DNA of 45,736 nucleotides, from positions 1 through 45,736 of the forward strand of contig CACOVO010000011.1 in NCBI GenBank assembly GCA_902630715.1, read 5' to 3'. Within the stretch, counting starts at the first letter, position 1; the number at the start of each line of letters is the position of its first letter. The notes beneath the pieces are model-generated. The model was not told the origin of the DNA. It worked only from the letters and a program-made list of their open reading frames with translations, and did not search any database. The translations under genes and the position numbers were made by a program. Positions 25,372 to 34,376 of the stretch are shown piece by piece. The DNA comes from an uncultured SAR86 cluster bacterium. Lineage in GTDB: Bacteria; Pseudomonadota; Gammaproteobacteria; Magnimaribacterales; Magnimaribacteraceae.

Positions 25372-25776
25372 ATGAAATACTTAGTTAGTACGTTAATGAT
25401 ATTTTGTTCTTTCAGCATATTTTCAGGTCATCATAAAGCAGGTGAGATGTTAATGCCTGTTGCAAAACCTGGTCAGGTTATAGTTATCTACAGAGGCGAG
25501 TGTCCATCGGGTAAGGTGGATGAGTCAATTAAGATGGTTAAGGAAATCATAGCCTATGAGAGAAAAAATAGTCCTGTCTCTTATTCGTCGTCTCCTGGTG
25601 TTTGGTCGGACGGCAATATAGGAGCTGTTGACCTTCACGACTCCCTTGAAGCCATGGAAAAAGCATTTGCATGGCAAGCAGATGATAAGAAATGGTCAGG
25701 TCTCTATGACGAAGTTGCAAAAACTTGCGGAATTACTGTAGAAGATTTTGATGTTTATAATTTAGTTGCAAGATAA
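25372..25776 (+). CDS. Secreted hypothetical protein (134 residues)
   Basis: A 134-residue exported protein with a signal peptide (residues 1-18, cut near FSGHH). AAGGAG lies upstream of ATG. The mature part has a strand QVIVIYRGECP, a helix DESIKMVKEIIAYERK, a strand SYSSSPGVWSDGNIGAVDLHDS and a helix AMEKAFAWQAD. Two cysteines (GECPSG and AKTCG) probably form a disulfide. The order and the final cysteine recall the secreted repeat proteins at 15558 and 27337, though similarity is weak. No named family. It diverges from the DUF1330 gene. Confidence 0.65.
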   Translation: MKYLVSTLMIFCSFSIFSGHHKAGEMLMPVAKPGQVIVIYRGECPSGKVDESIKMVKEIIAYERKNSPVSYSSSPGVWSDGNIGAVDLHDSLEAMEKAFAWQADDKKWSGLYDEVAKTCGITVEDFDVYNLVAR

Positions 25777-25855
25777 GCATTAATACAGCGATTTTCTGCT
25801 CAAATCTTTTGAAGTGTTGGGCAGAAATCTTGCGATACGATTCCGTCTAGTTTAC

Positions 25856-27253
25856 TTATTTTTTCTTCCTATTTTGAATGTGAATTGCCTCTCCGTTCAT
25901 AGCTAGTGTTGCTTCTAATAAGGTCTCTGAAACAGTAGGATGACTGAATATTGTTTTACTCAAACCTTTAGAGGTAACACCATTATCCATTGCTATAAGA
26001 CCCTGCTGAAGTATTTCCGATGCAGAGGGACCGAACACTTGGATTCCGAGTATTTTATCGTTATCGTTATCCGAGACCACCTGGACGGATCCTGCCGTTT
26101 CGCCAGAAGCTAAAGCTCTACCGCTTGCCAGAAACGGGAAAGAGCCCACTTTATAATCTTTACCTTTCTCCTTTAATTGCTGCTCATTTAGTCCCACCCA
26201 AGCTATTTCAGGGTGAGTGTAAATTACGTTTGGAATATGGTCATAGTTCAAGCTAGTATCCTTGCCAAATATTCTCTCTACTACCATTAGACCCTCTTCT
26301 GAAGCTTTATGCGCTAGCATTGGTCCTCTAACAACATCTCCTATAGCCCATATATTTTTTTCAGATGTCTGACAAAAATTATCTACAGTAATCAAACCAT
26401 GATTATCAATCTCTAATAGCCCGTCTTCAAATAAATCTTTTGTATGAGCTTTTCTTCCAACAGCTACAATGATTTTTTCTACCTTAAGCTTAAATTCCTC
26501 TTCTTTGATTGAATAAGTCACTTCAATTTCACTGGAATCTTGTTGTACTTCAAGTACTTTCGAATCGAGAAGTATTTTAAGGCCTTGATTCTCAAATTCC
26601 CTAAAAATTTGCCTTGAAATTCTCTTATCTAACATAGGCAAGAATTCATTTTGTGCTTCCAATAAGGTTACGCTTGATCCTAATCTAGACCATACACTAC
26701 TAAGTTCTAAACCTATAACTCCAGCACCGATTACAACTATTTTTTTTGGAACCCGATCAAATTTTAATGCCTTCTCGCTATCGACAATATTTTCATCAAA
26801 TTTAATATTTTCTAATTCAATTGGGTTCGACCCTGTAGCTATAATTATATTTTGAGTTTCTAAGATTTCAGTTTTTGAGTCTTGAATTATCTCAACTTCG
26901 TTTCTATTTTTTATCTTTGCAATTCCACTTATAAAATCTACTTTATTTGATTTAAATAAAGCATCTACGCCATTTGTTAGCTGTTTAATGACATCCTGTT
27001 TTCTAGACATCATTTTATCCAAGTCAAGCTGCACTCCATCGACATGAAGACCGTGGTCCTCAAACTGATTTAAAAGATGGTAGTGTTTAAGCGATGAATC
27101 CAATAAGGATTTAGAGGGAATACAGCCAACATTTAAGCAAGTGCCTCCAACTTCGGATTTATCAATGCATCCAACACGCAATCCAAGTTGCGCTGCCCTA
27201 ATGGCAGCTACATATCCACCAGGGCCACTGCCTATGATCAAGATATCGTACAT
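25856..27253 (-). CDS. lpdA: Dihydrolipoyl dehydrogenase
   Basis: A 465-residue flavoprotein that reoxidises lipoamide with NAD+ in 2-oxoacid dehydrogenase complexes and glycine cleavage. FAD motif ILIIGSGPGGYVAA at the N-terminus; redox disulfide GGTCLNVGC (C39, C44); NAD motif VVIGAGVIGLELSS; second FAD motif IWAIGDVVRGPMLAHKA; and catalytic His-Glu in HPTVSETLLEA near the end. No lipoyl domain is fused and no E1 or E2 gene is adjacent, so it may be a shared or second copy. Very confident in the family. Confidence 0.94.
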   Translation of the reverse strand: MYDILIIGSGPGGYVAAIRAAQLGLRVGCIDKSEVGGTCLNVGCIPSKSLLDSSLKHYHLLNQFEDHGLHVDGVQLDLDKMMSRKQDVIKQLTNGVDALFKSNKVDFISGIAKIKNRNEVEIIQDSKTEILETQNIIIATGSNPIELENIKFDENIVDSEKALKFDRVPKKIVVIGAGVIGLELSSVWSRLGSSVTLLEAQNEFLPMLDKRISRQIFREFENQGLKILLDSKVLEVQQDSSEIEVTYSIKEEEFKLKVEKIIVAVGRKAHTKDLFEDGLLEIDNHGLITVDNFCQTSEKNIWAIGDVVRGPMLAHKASEEGLMVVERIFGKDTSLNYDHIPNVIYTHPEIAWVGLNEQQLKEKGKDYKVGSFPFLASGRALASGETAGSVQVVSDNDNDKILGIQVFGPSASEILQQGLIAMDNGVTSKGLSKTIFSHPTVSETLLEATLAMNGEAIHIQNRKKK

Positions 27254-27336
27254 ATTGAGTTTTGTTTATGATATCACTTCAATAATACTTTATTCTTAAA
27301 GAATTTAGATTAAGGTAAGTTTTTTAGGAGAAAAAT

Positions 27337-27723
27337 ATGAAAAAATTATTAATAGTAATTGCTTTCCTTCCATTATCTTTGTTTTCTGCTCCAGTTGAAT
27401 TTTGGGGATGCAAATTTGCTGAAGGTTACAGCATGGACGACTTAAATAAATGGGTTGTAAAGTGGAATAACGTGATTGATGGTTTAGATGATCAATCTTA
27501 CTCTGCGTATATTATGACTCCCGGGTTTTCTAGCAATCTTGGTAATGTGGACTTCGTATGGGCAGGTACTTGGGACAGTTATGCCTCTATGGGAAATGGG
27601 TTTGAAGAATATTTTGGATCAGGTGGAAAAGGCTTGGAAATTCACAGTGAGTTCGAAGAAATAACTAATTGCTCTTCTCATACTCTTGTTGACTCAAGAC
27701 AAGTTAGAGAAGCATCTAATTAA
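27337..27723 (+). CDS. Secreted single-repeat protein of the 15558 family
   Basis: A 128-residue exported protein with a signal peptide (residues 1-17). AGGAG precedes ATG. The mature protein aligns by eye with the first half of the product at 15558-16295: C-K-x2-EG, then DLN-x-W and K-W-N, then Y-x-A-x3-TP, VDF-x-W-x-G and a final C. That gives one conserved disulfide per unit. A GC-rich terminator follows. No named family; the fold may be a ferredoxin-like alpha/beta unit. Function unknown. Confidence 0.68.
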   Translation: MKKLLIVIAFLPLSLFSAPVEFWGCKFAEGYSMDDLNKWVVKWNNVIDGLDDQSYSAYIMTPGFSSNLGNVDFVWAGTWDSYASMGNGFEEYFGSGGKGLEIHSEFEEITNCSSHTLVDSRQVREASN

Positions 27724-27734
27724 AATTGAAAGAG

Positions 27735-27762
27735 AAAAAGGGCGCCTTCAGGCGCCTTTTTT
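27735..27762. terminator. Bidirectional GC-rich terminator
   Basis: GGCGCC at 27741-27746 pairs with GGCGCC at 27751-27756 around loop TTCA. An A-tract precedes and a T-tract follows, extending the stem to about 12 pairs with one G-T. It lies between convergent genes and touches the stop of the metallo-beta-lactamase gene. Confidence 0.88.
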
Positions 27763-28745
27763 TATTTAAGCATGGATGTATAAGCTCTATCTGCGAAAAG
27801 TAGTGATGCCTTGTATCCGGTTCCTTCGTCAAAAGGACTAGATGGAAAAATATCGGCAACTGGGTCAAGTTCCATTACTTCCTCTAAACTCAAACCTTTT
27901 TCCTTTAGAACAAGAAGTCTCTCGTAAGATGTTTCCAACTTACTGACATATTCTTCGAGATCATTTATGTCTGAAACCTCTCCATGTCCTGGGACTATAA
28001 GTGTGTCTTCATTGATAATCTTCATGACTTCTCTAACAGAAAATATCATTCCTTCAAGAGATCCTCCGTTTCCCGCATCAATAAAGGGTAGACCGGTCAA
28101 ATTAGCTACATCTCCAAGATGTATTACATTTGACTCTTCAAAATAGATAAAACTATCCCCAGACGTATGTGCAGGACCATAGTTCATAATTTTGATCGTA
28201 TGACCATTGAGATGCATAGACATTTCGTCTTTGAAAGTTACTCTAGGAGTAGCCAATAACTCATAAGGTTGTTGAGGCCATACAATCCCAACCATATTGA
28301 TATCAGTTCCATTTCTAAAATAATCTATTGAATTTTCATGAGCGATAATATCTGCCCCCAAAGGACCAAAAGCTCTATTACCTTCGGCATGATCAAAATG
28401 AAAATGAGTATTGATGACATAATCAACTGAATCTCCGCCCATCTTATTTATTTCGCCTAGTATGGTATCGAATACCTCCGGGAATTGGCTATCAACAATA
28501 AGTACACCGTCTTCACCTACAGAGACAAGAATATTTCCGCCGTAGCCAAAGATTACTCCAAGACCATCCTTTAAAGGTTGTGAACTCACCAATGAAGGAT
28601 CGAAACCAAGCCATTGAAACCTTTCTAAAACATAATTCTGATCTTCGCTATAAGCATTCATCTCAGGCAAGAAAGACTCTTTGCTTTCTTGAGAGCAAGA
28701 TAGGATTATGAAAGATAGAATTAAAAATGATATGTTATTTCTCAT
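27762..28745 (-). CDS. Metallo-beta-lactamase fold lipoprotein
   Basis: A 327-residue MBL-fold hydrolase. The N-terminus ends in lipobox ILSC with the lipidated cysteine at residue 17. The metal motif is THFHFDHAEG (H114, H116, D118, H119). Further metal-region landmarks are GPAHTSGDSFIYF and VPGHGEV. The exported, quinoprotein-relay/QuiP-like group has this layout, but beta-lactamase, lactonase and thioesterase activities share it. The gene is 17 nt downstream of the acyl-CoA dehydrogenase on the same strand, so likely co-transcribed under the same LysR-linked promoter region. Confidence 0.87.
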   Translation of the reverse strand: MRNNISFLILSFIILSCSQESKESFLPEMNAYSEDQNYVLERFQWLGFDPSLVSSQPLKDGLGVIFGYGGNILVSVGEDGVLIVDSQFPEVFDTILGEINKMGGDSVDYVINTHFHFDHAEGNRAFGPLGADIIAHENSIDYFRNGTDINMVGIVWPQQPYELLATPRVTFKDEMSMHLNGHTIKIMNYGPAHTSGDSFIYFEESNVIHLGDVANLTGLPFIDAGNGGSLEGMIFSVREVMKIINEDTLIVPGHGEVSDINDLEEYVSKLETSYERLLVLKEKGLSLEEVMELDPVADIFPSSPFDEGTGYKASLLFADRAYTSMLK

Positions 28746-28762
28746 ATTCGGTCCTCTTGATA

Positions 28763-30010
28763 TTAGTCTCTAGTGACCACTACTTCATCTGTTTGATCAG
28801 CATATTTTGAAAGTTCCTCACGTGCTATAACTCTTCTATGGACCTCATCCGGACCATCAGCCAATCTGAGGGTTCTCATATGAGCATACATGCTCGCTAA
28901 AGGAAAGTCTTGGCTCACTCCGCCTCCACCGTGCATTTGTATAGCTCGGTCAATTAATCTGCAAGCCACTATAGGAACGTGTACTTTGATCTGAGCAATT
29001 TCACTTCTAGCAACTTTATTACCAACAGTATCCATCATGTGAGCTGCATTGAGTGTAAGTAATCTCGCTGTTTCTATATCTATTCTACTCTCTGCTATAT
29101 AGTCATAATTTGCTCCGAGAGTAGAGAGTTTTTTACCAAAGGCGACTCTATCTTCTGATCTTTTTATCATTAACTCTAGTGCCCTTTCCATCACACCTAT
29201 TGTCCTCATGCAATGATGTATTCTGCCGGGGCCTAATCTTCCTTGAGATATTTCAAAGCCTCTTCCTTCTCCTAGTAGAAGGTTTTCTTTGGGCACTCTC
29301 ACATCTTTAAAGGAAACTCTTCCATGACCATGAGGAGCATCGTCGTAGCCAAATACATGCATCATCTTCTCTATCTTGATTCCAGGAGTGTCCATAGGAA
29401 CTATTATTTGCGATTGTCTTTGATGTTTTGGGTTATCAGGATTAGTCATGCACATGAAAATGAGCACCTTACATCTTGGATCTCCTGCTCCAGAAGTCCA
29501 CCATTTTTCACCATTGATAACATATTCGTCACCATCTAGGACAGCTGACGAGCATATGTTAGTAGCATCTGAAGAGGCCACAGCAGGCTCGGTCATAGCA
29601 AATGCTGATCGGATTTCTCCATTCAGCAAAGGCTTCAACCATCTCTCTTGTTGCTCTTCATTCGCATATCTAGCCAGAACTTCCATGTTTCCAGTATCGG
29701 GAGCAGAACAATTAAAAATTTCAGATGCAATTCCTGATCTCCCCATTATCTCGGCAAGAGGTGCATAATCAAGATTACTCATACTCTCACCCATTGGGTT
29801 TTCAGGTAGGAATAGGTTCCATAATCCTTCAGACTTAGCTATTTCTTTCTTATCTTCTATAATTTGCGGTATCTGCCATCTATCCCCTTCTTGGGTAAAT
29901 TCCTCCATTTGCTGAGCATAAATTGCTTCAGCAGGATAAACATGATCATCTAAAAATTTGGAAATTCTAAGTTGTAAATCCTTAGATCTATCTGAAAATT
30001 GGAAAGCCAT
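28763..30010 (-). CDS. Acyl-CoA dehydrogenase, ACAD10/11-like
   Basis: A 415-residue flavoprotein that desaturates acyl-CoA at the alpha-beta bond. Seen: [17 protein letters not shown] (FAD-binding), [28 protein letters not shown] and [13 protein letters not shown]. The usual catalytic YEGT loop reads [11 protein letters not shown], as in the ACAD10/ACAD11 group, with Asp in place of Glu. The partner lipoprotein lies downstream in the same operon. A LysR regulator diverges from it across a long dyad. Substrate chain length cannot be inferred. Confidence 0.9.
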   Translation of the reverse strand: MAFQFSDRSKDLQLRISKFLDDHVYPAEAIYAQQMEEFTQEGDRWQIPQIIEDKKEIAKSEGLWNLFLPENPMGESMSNLDYAPLAEIMGRSGIASEIFNCSAPDTGNMEVLARYANEEQQERWLKPLLNGEIRSAFAMTEPAVASSDATNICSSAVLDGDEYVINGEKWWTSGAGDPRCKVLIFMCMTNPDNPKHQRQSQIIVPMDTPGIKIEKMMHVFGYDDAPHGHGRVSFKDVRVPKENLLLGEGRGFEISQGRLGPGRIHHCMRTIGVMERALELMIKRSEDRVAFGKKLSTLGANYDYIAESRIDIETARLLTLNAAHMMDTVGNKVARSEIAQIKVHVPIVACRLIDRAIQMHGGGGVSQDFPLASMYAHMRTLRLADGPDEVHRRVIAREELSKYADQTDEVVVTRD

Positions 30011-30034
30011 TTTTTCTCCTTATAATTTATATAA

Positions 30035-30083
30035 ATAACTAAATGTTGTATTATAAGTTCCATCTATAACAAGATTTAGTTAT
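30035..30083. promoter_or_regulatory. Long dyad, candidate LysR operator
   Basis: In the spacer between the divergent acyl-CoA dehydrogenase and LysR genes, ATAACTAAAT (30035-30044) is matched by its exact complement ATTTAGTTAT (30074-30083). The symmetry continues inward to 15 of 18 matching positions per arm. A divergent LysR-type regulator commonly binds such dyads. No measured site is implied. Confidence 0.5.
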
Positions 30084-30147
30084 AAATGAATAATAGAGCC
30101 ATCTGTTGAGATAGTCCATAAATCATTAAACATTTCCAAAATACCCT

Positions 30148-31053
30148 ATGAATCTTAAAGAAACTGACTTGAATTTATTTGTTGCTTTTGACGTAATTTA
30201 TAATGAGAGAAATCTTACAAAGGCTGGTCAGGTACTTGGTATAACTCAACCTGCGGTAAGCAATGCGCTTTCTAGATTGAGAGAACTTTTTGACGACGAA
30301 CTTTTCATAAGGTCATCTAAAGGGATGGTTCCTACTCCGGTAGCACATCAAATAATTACAGATGTCAGAAACGCTCTCTTTTTAATACAAAATACAATAG
30401 CAGAAACAGAAAAATTTGATCCTTCTACAGCTGAGCTTACCTTCAAGATTTCAATAGGAGACAGTTCAGAGTACAGATTACTTCCTTTGCTGATAAAAGA
30501 GTTAGCTGAAATTGCACCAAATATTAAGGTCGAAACATTTTTTGTTTCAAGAAAAGATGCAGCACGAGAGTTAGCTGCTGGTAACGTAGATTTTAGTATC
30601 GATCCTCCTTTGCAAAGTGATCCTCATCTCAGACAAGAAAAAATATATGAAGAGGAGTATGTAATGATAGTCAGGAAAGATCATCCCATTTTAAAGAAGG
30701 ATACCATTACGATGGATGACTATTTGGATCTATCTCATATTCATATTTCAAATAGAAAAACCGGCTTTGGTCAAGTAGATATGACGCTTTATAAATTAGG
30801 ACTTTCTAGAGATATTGTTTTAAGAGCTCAACACTTTCTAGTCGCACCATATGTAGTTGAACAGTCGGATTTGGCAATTACTACTACAAAAGGATTTGCA
30901 ATGGACAGGAATTTGCCTTGGAGAAAGCTACCTTTTGATATAGATCCATTGGTTCTGCATCTTTACTGGCATGAATCAAAAGAATCAGATCCGTCATCAA
31001 GATGGATGAGAGATCTGATGCTTAAAACCTACGGTAAACTGCAAAAAAGCTAG
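30148..31053 (+). CDS. LysR-type transcriptional regulator
   Basis: A 301-residue LysR-type regulator. The N-terminal helix-turn-helix reads LNLFVAFDVIYNERNLTKAGQVLGITQPAVSNALSRLREL split over two helices, with LFIRSSKGMVPTP as the wing; this is the NodD/LeuO/NahR-like subgroup. The effector-binding domain follows (RKDHPILKK, then HIHISNRKTGFG). It diverges from the acyl-CoA dehydrogenase and MBL lipoprotein operon with a dyad in the shared spacer, so control of that operon is likely. The inducer is unknown. Confidence 0.9.
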   Translation: MNLKETDLNLFVAFDVIYNERNLTKAGQVLGITQPAVSNALSRLRELFDDELFIRSSKGMVPTPVAHQIITDVRNALFLIQNTIAETEKFDPSTAELTFKISIGDSSEYRLLPLLIKELAEIAPNIKVETFFVSRKDAARELAAGNVDFSIDPPLQSDPHLRQEKIYEEEYVMIVRKDHPILKKDTITMDDYLDLSHIHISNRKTGFGQVDMTLYKLGLSRDIVLRAQHFLVAPYVVEQSDLAITTTKGFAMDRNLPWRKLPFDIDPLVLHLYWHESKESDPSSRWMRDLMLKTYGKLQKS

Positions 31054-31062
31054 AATAAAAAA

Positions 31063-31147
<85 letters not shown>

Positions 31148-31186
31148 GCGAGGACTCATTATATGTGTACATTGCCTGTGTGCAAC

Positions 31187-31864
31187 CTATTGGTTTTGGG
31201 GATCTAAGATAATTAGCTCAAGCTCATTTATTTTTTCTTTCAAAGTAATCAAAGTCTGATTAACTTGAACTCGGTAAGCATTTATAGAGTCAATACTTTC
31301 TTGTATGTCATCGAATTTATCATTATTAGAACTTAAGTCGGAATCTAGATTTAAACCTTGAATTTTTTTATCCATTTTTTCTGCAATATTCGAAGTCTTT
31401 GCTAACTCTAGATTAAGTGCTCTTAACTGAGCAGATAAAGTTTCATTTTGCTTTACTACTTCGCTAAATTCTTCTTTTAATTCTTCTATAGAATTCAGAT
31501 TGGCAGAGATGTTTTTTCTGTTTCGTTTATTACTTAAATCCCAGAGTTTTCTTATTTCTTTATTAACAAACTTTAGATCCGCATCAATGCTTGAGATTAA
31601 TTCTTCAATCTGTGCTTCTCGGTTTTCAAGTGTTTCTTCAACATAACTGATACGTTCTACAAAATTTTGACCTGCCTCTTGTTGATTTCCTGAAGTATTA
31701 AAAAACCAAAAAAATAGAATGAGAAGTCCAATGAAATTCACCATGGTAAAAATGGAAGAAAAAAGAAATCCTTCGCCACCAGTTCTCCTTAAAGTTCTGT
31801 TAGACGACGTATCTGGTCTTTCAGGCTTGATGTCTTTTTTATCGCCTTCTAGTTTTTCATTCAT
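31187..31864 (-). CDS. Single-pass membrane coiled-coil protein
   Basis: A 225-residue protein with a charged cytoplasmic N-terminus (MNEKLEGDKKDIKPERPD), one membrane helix (residues ~35-55, FTMVNFIGLLILFFWFF) and a long coiled coil (about 65-220). Heptad-like stretches include VEETLENREAQIEELIS and LNSIEELKEEFSEVV. No catalytic domain. Such proteins often act as envelope or division scaffolds, but no family is recognised. It is transcribed toward tRNA-Leu, whose gene follows 40 nt downstream on the same strand. Confidence 0.72.
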   Translation of the reverse strand: MNEKLEGDKKDIKPERPDTSSNRTLRRTGGEGFLFSSIFTMVNFIGLLILFFWFFNTSGNQQEAGQNFVERISYVEETLENREAQIEELISSIDADLKFVNKEIRKLWDLSNKRNRKNISANLNSIEELKEEFSEVVKQNETLSAQLRALNLELAKTSNIAEKMDKKIQGLNLDSDLSSNNDKFDDIQESIDSINAYRVQVNQTLITLKEKINELELIILDPQNQ

Positions 31865-31972
31865 TGTTTAATTTTGCACTTTCTTTCTATTCGATGGTAT
31901 ATACAATAGATTCTAAAATTAAGTTTAACAATTAATCTAAATTTAAGGATTAGATTTTAATAGAGGAATGTT

Positions 31973-33076
31973 ATGAATTTTGAATTTTCTGCTGATCAAA
32001 TGCAATTAAAAGATATTGCGAGGAAATTTCTCGAGAAAGAGGAGGCTGTCAAAAGAGCAAGAAATGTTCTTGAAGGAGAGGCATCCTATGATGAAGATCT
32101 ATGGGCTCAAATTATTGAAATGGGTTTCACCGCAACAGCGATACCCGAAGAATATGGTGGTTTAGGATTAGGTTATCTAGAGTTATGTGTAATTGCGGAA
32201 GAGCTCGGAAGAAGTCTTGCGCCTACTCCATTTTCCTCAAGTGTTTATCTCGCTACTGAGGCTATATTAAATTATGGAGATGATTCTCTCAAACAGGCCT
32301 ATCTGCCCGGCTTTGCTTCAGGAGAAAAAATTGGAGCTTTTGCGCATAGCGAATCAAATACTTCTCCTACAGAAGCAAATATAAATTGTGCATATTCTGA
32401 CGGAAGTCTAACAGGCACCAAAATTGCTGTGGTCGATGGTGATATTGCAAATACATTCATTGTTACTGCTAACAATGGATCTGGTGTAGGTCTTTACTTG
32501 GTCGACTCTTCTAGCGAAGGTGTTGAAATAACCGAGCAGTCCACCTTAGACCCTTCAAGATCTCATGCATCTATAGTTTTCAATAACAGCAAAGCAATTG
32601 AACTTAACTCCGACTGGTCAAATGTTCAAAATTTATTAGATAGAGCAGCAGTTCTATTTTCTTTTGAGCAATTAGGTGGTGCAGAAGCTTGCATGGATAT
32701 GGCGAAAGAATACGCTATGGGAAGATATGCATTTGGAAGATCTATTGCTTCATTTCAAGCCATCAAACATAAGCTTGCTGATATGTATATTGCAGTGGAA
32801 TTGGCTAGATCAAATTGTTATTATGGTGCCTGGGCGTTAAGTACGGATGCTCCTGAACTACCTACAGCTGCTGCGACATGTAGAGTTAGTGCAAGCCAAG
32901 CTTATCATGAGTGCTCCAAAGAGAATATTCAGACTCATGGTGGTATGGGCTTTACATGGGAATTTGATTGTCATCTTTATTACAGAAGATGTCGTCAGCT
33001 TGCTGCTAACATCGGCAGCCAAGCTATCTGGAAAGATAAACTAATAGGTTCTTTAGAAAGAGCCAATCAAATATAG
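31973..33076 (+). CDS. Acyl-CoA dehydrogenase family, likely partner subunit
   Basis: A 367-residue acyl-CoA dehydrogenase homologue. The N-terminal helical domain has DQMQLKDIARKFLEKE and PEEYGGLGLGYLE; the C-terminal domain has RYAFGRSIASFQAIKHKLADMY and IQTHGGMGFTWEFDCHLYYRR. The middle FAD region is reduced (GAFAHSESNTSPTEANINC) and the catalytic YEGT loop is absent: the end reads CRQLAANIGSQAIWKDK. It overlaps in operon with the next dehydrogenase, 9 nt downstream. This resembles the short subunit of actinobacterial alpha2beta2 enzymes. GAGGA precedes ATG. Confidence 0.88.
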   Translation: MNFEFSADQMQLKDIARKFLEKEEAVKRARNVLEGEASYDEDLWAQIIEMGFTATAIPEEYGGLGLGYLELCVIAEELGRSLAPTPFSSSVYLATEAILNYGDDSLKQAYLPGFASGEKIGAFAHSESNTSPTEANINCAYSDGSLTGTKIAVVDGDIANTFIVTANNGSGVGLYLVDSSSEGVEITEQSTLDPSRSHASIVFNNSKAIELNSDWSNVQNLLDRAAVLFSFEQLGGAEACMDMAKEYAMGRYAFGRSIASFQAIKHKLADMYIAVELARSNCYYGAWALSTDAPELPTAAATCRVSASQAYHECSKENIQTHGGMGFTWEFDCHLYYRRCRQLAANIGSQAIWKDKLIGSLERANQI

Positions 33077-33085
33077 GAGAAAAAT

Positions 33086-34315
33086 ATGGATTTTAACGAC
33101 ACTCCCGAAGAAGCTAAGTTTAGAAAAGAAGCCTTTGAATGGCTTAAGGCTAATGCTGAGCTTAAAGAAGGTCCAAAGGATAGCTGGAGAGCTTCTTCTG
33201 AAGAAGAAGGTCTTAAAGAAGTTAAGATTTGGCAGAAAAAACTGCATGAAGGTGGATGGGCTTGCCTCCATTGGCCAAAAACTTATGGCGGAAGAGAATC
33301 AACTCCAATTGAAAGGGTAATTTGGGGGCAAGAGGTTTCCAAGTTTAAAGTCCCTGGTGGCTATCTTGAGATAGGTCAAGGAATGGCTGGTCCTGTGATG
33401 ATGATGTATGCTACTGAGGAGCAAAAAGAAAGATATCTTCCTCCGATGGCGACAGGAGAAGAGATTTGGTGTCAATTGTTTAGCGAACCCGCAGCGGGTT
33501 CAGATGTTGCAGGCATCAAAACTAAAGCTGAACTTGATGGCGATACTTGGACTATAAACGGCCAAAAAGTTTGGACTTCTGGAGCACATTTCAGTGATTA
33601 CGGAATTCTTGTAACTAGAAGTGATCCTTCAGCACCTAAACATAAAGGGTTAACATTCTTTTTTGTAGATATGAAGTCTCCTGGCATAGAAGTGAAGCCC
33701 ATCAAGCAAATATCAGGAGGTGCCAACTTCAATGAAGTTTACTTTACCGATGTGAAAATACCTGACAGCCAAAGATTGGGTGCTGTTGGGGATGGTTGGA
33801 AAGTTTCTTTAACCACTTTGATGAATGAAAGACTTGCTGTTGGGGATGCTTCAGGACCAGACTTCCAAGAAGCTTTTTCACTAGCCAGAGGACAAGACTT
33901 AAATGGTAAATTGGCAATCGAAAATGACGCGGTTAGGGAAAAGCTGGCTGATTGGTATTGTCAACAAAGTGGGCTCAAATATGCTAAGTATAGAAATATC
34001 TCTGCCCTATCACGCGGTGAGACGCCAGGTCCGCAATCTTCTATAACGAAAATAGTCAGTGGAAACAAGCTGCAAGAAATTGCTAACTTTGGATTGGATA
34101 TGCTTGATTCGGCCGGAATATTGAGATCAGACGAAGAAGGTGCTGAGCAATCTATGTACCAATACGGCTTTTATGGAGCTGCAGGTATAAGAATTGCTGG
34201 TGGAACTGATGAAATTCTTAAAAATATCATTTCGGAGCAAGTTCTTGGGATGCCTCAAGATATGAGAGCAGACAAAGGACTTCCATTTAACGAAATTCCA
34301 ACAGGTAATAAATAA
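33086..34315 (+). CDS. Acyl-CoA dehydrogenase, likely catalytic subunit of a pair
   Basis: A 409-residue acyl-CoA dehydrogenase. FAD and substrate landmarks are complete: QLFSEPAAGSDVAGIKTKAE, INGQKVWTSGAHFSDYG and FNEVYFTDVKIP. The C-terminal loop reads IAGGTDEILKN, with glycine where YEGT-type enzymes have Glu. Glu248 in LTTLMNERL sits where isovaleryl- and long-chain enzymes keep the base, so it is the probable catalytic residue. AGGAG precedes ATG, 9 nt after the partner gene. A strong terminator follows. Likely joins the previous protein as a heteromer; long or polycyclic substrates are possible. Confidence 0.9.
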   Translation: MDFNDTPEEAKFRKEAFEWLKANAELKEGPKDSWRASSEEEGLKEVKIWQKKLHEGGWACLHWPKTYGGRESTPIERVIWGQEVSKFKVPGGYLEIGQGMAGPVMMMYATEEQKERYLPPMATGEEIWCQLFSEPAAGSDVAGIKTKAELDGDTWTINGQKVWTSGAHFSDYGILVTRSDPSAPKHKGLTFFFVDMKSPGIEVKPIKQISGGANFNEVYFTDVKIPDSQRLGAVGDGWKVSLTTLMNERLAVGDASGPDFQEAFSLARGQDLNGKLAIENDAVREKLADWYCQQSGLKYAKYRNISALSRGETPGPQSSITKIVSGNKLQEIANFGLDMLDSAGILRSDEEGAEQSMYQYGFYGAAGIRIAGGTDEILKNIISEQVLGMPQDMRADKGLPFNEIPTGNK

Positions 34316-34329
34316 GAATACCGAAATCA

Positions 34330-34374
34330 AAAAAGGCGCAAACTCTTTTCTAAATGTTGAGTTTGCGCCTTTTT
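34330..34374 (+). terminator. Strong terminator after acyl-CoA dehydrogenase pair
   Basis: A perfect 16-bp inverted repeat (34330-34345 with 34359-34374), loop of 13 nt, with A-tract before and T-tract after. The mnmC start codon begins only two bases later. Confidence 0.9.
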
Positions 34375-34376
34375 CT

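Noticed and set aside
25789-25834. Inverted repeat TTTCTGC/GCAGAAA between the genes ending at 25776 and 25856
   Set aside because: Only 7 bp, long loop and no T-tract, so not a convincing terminator.
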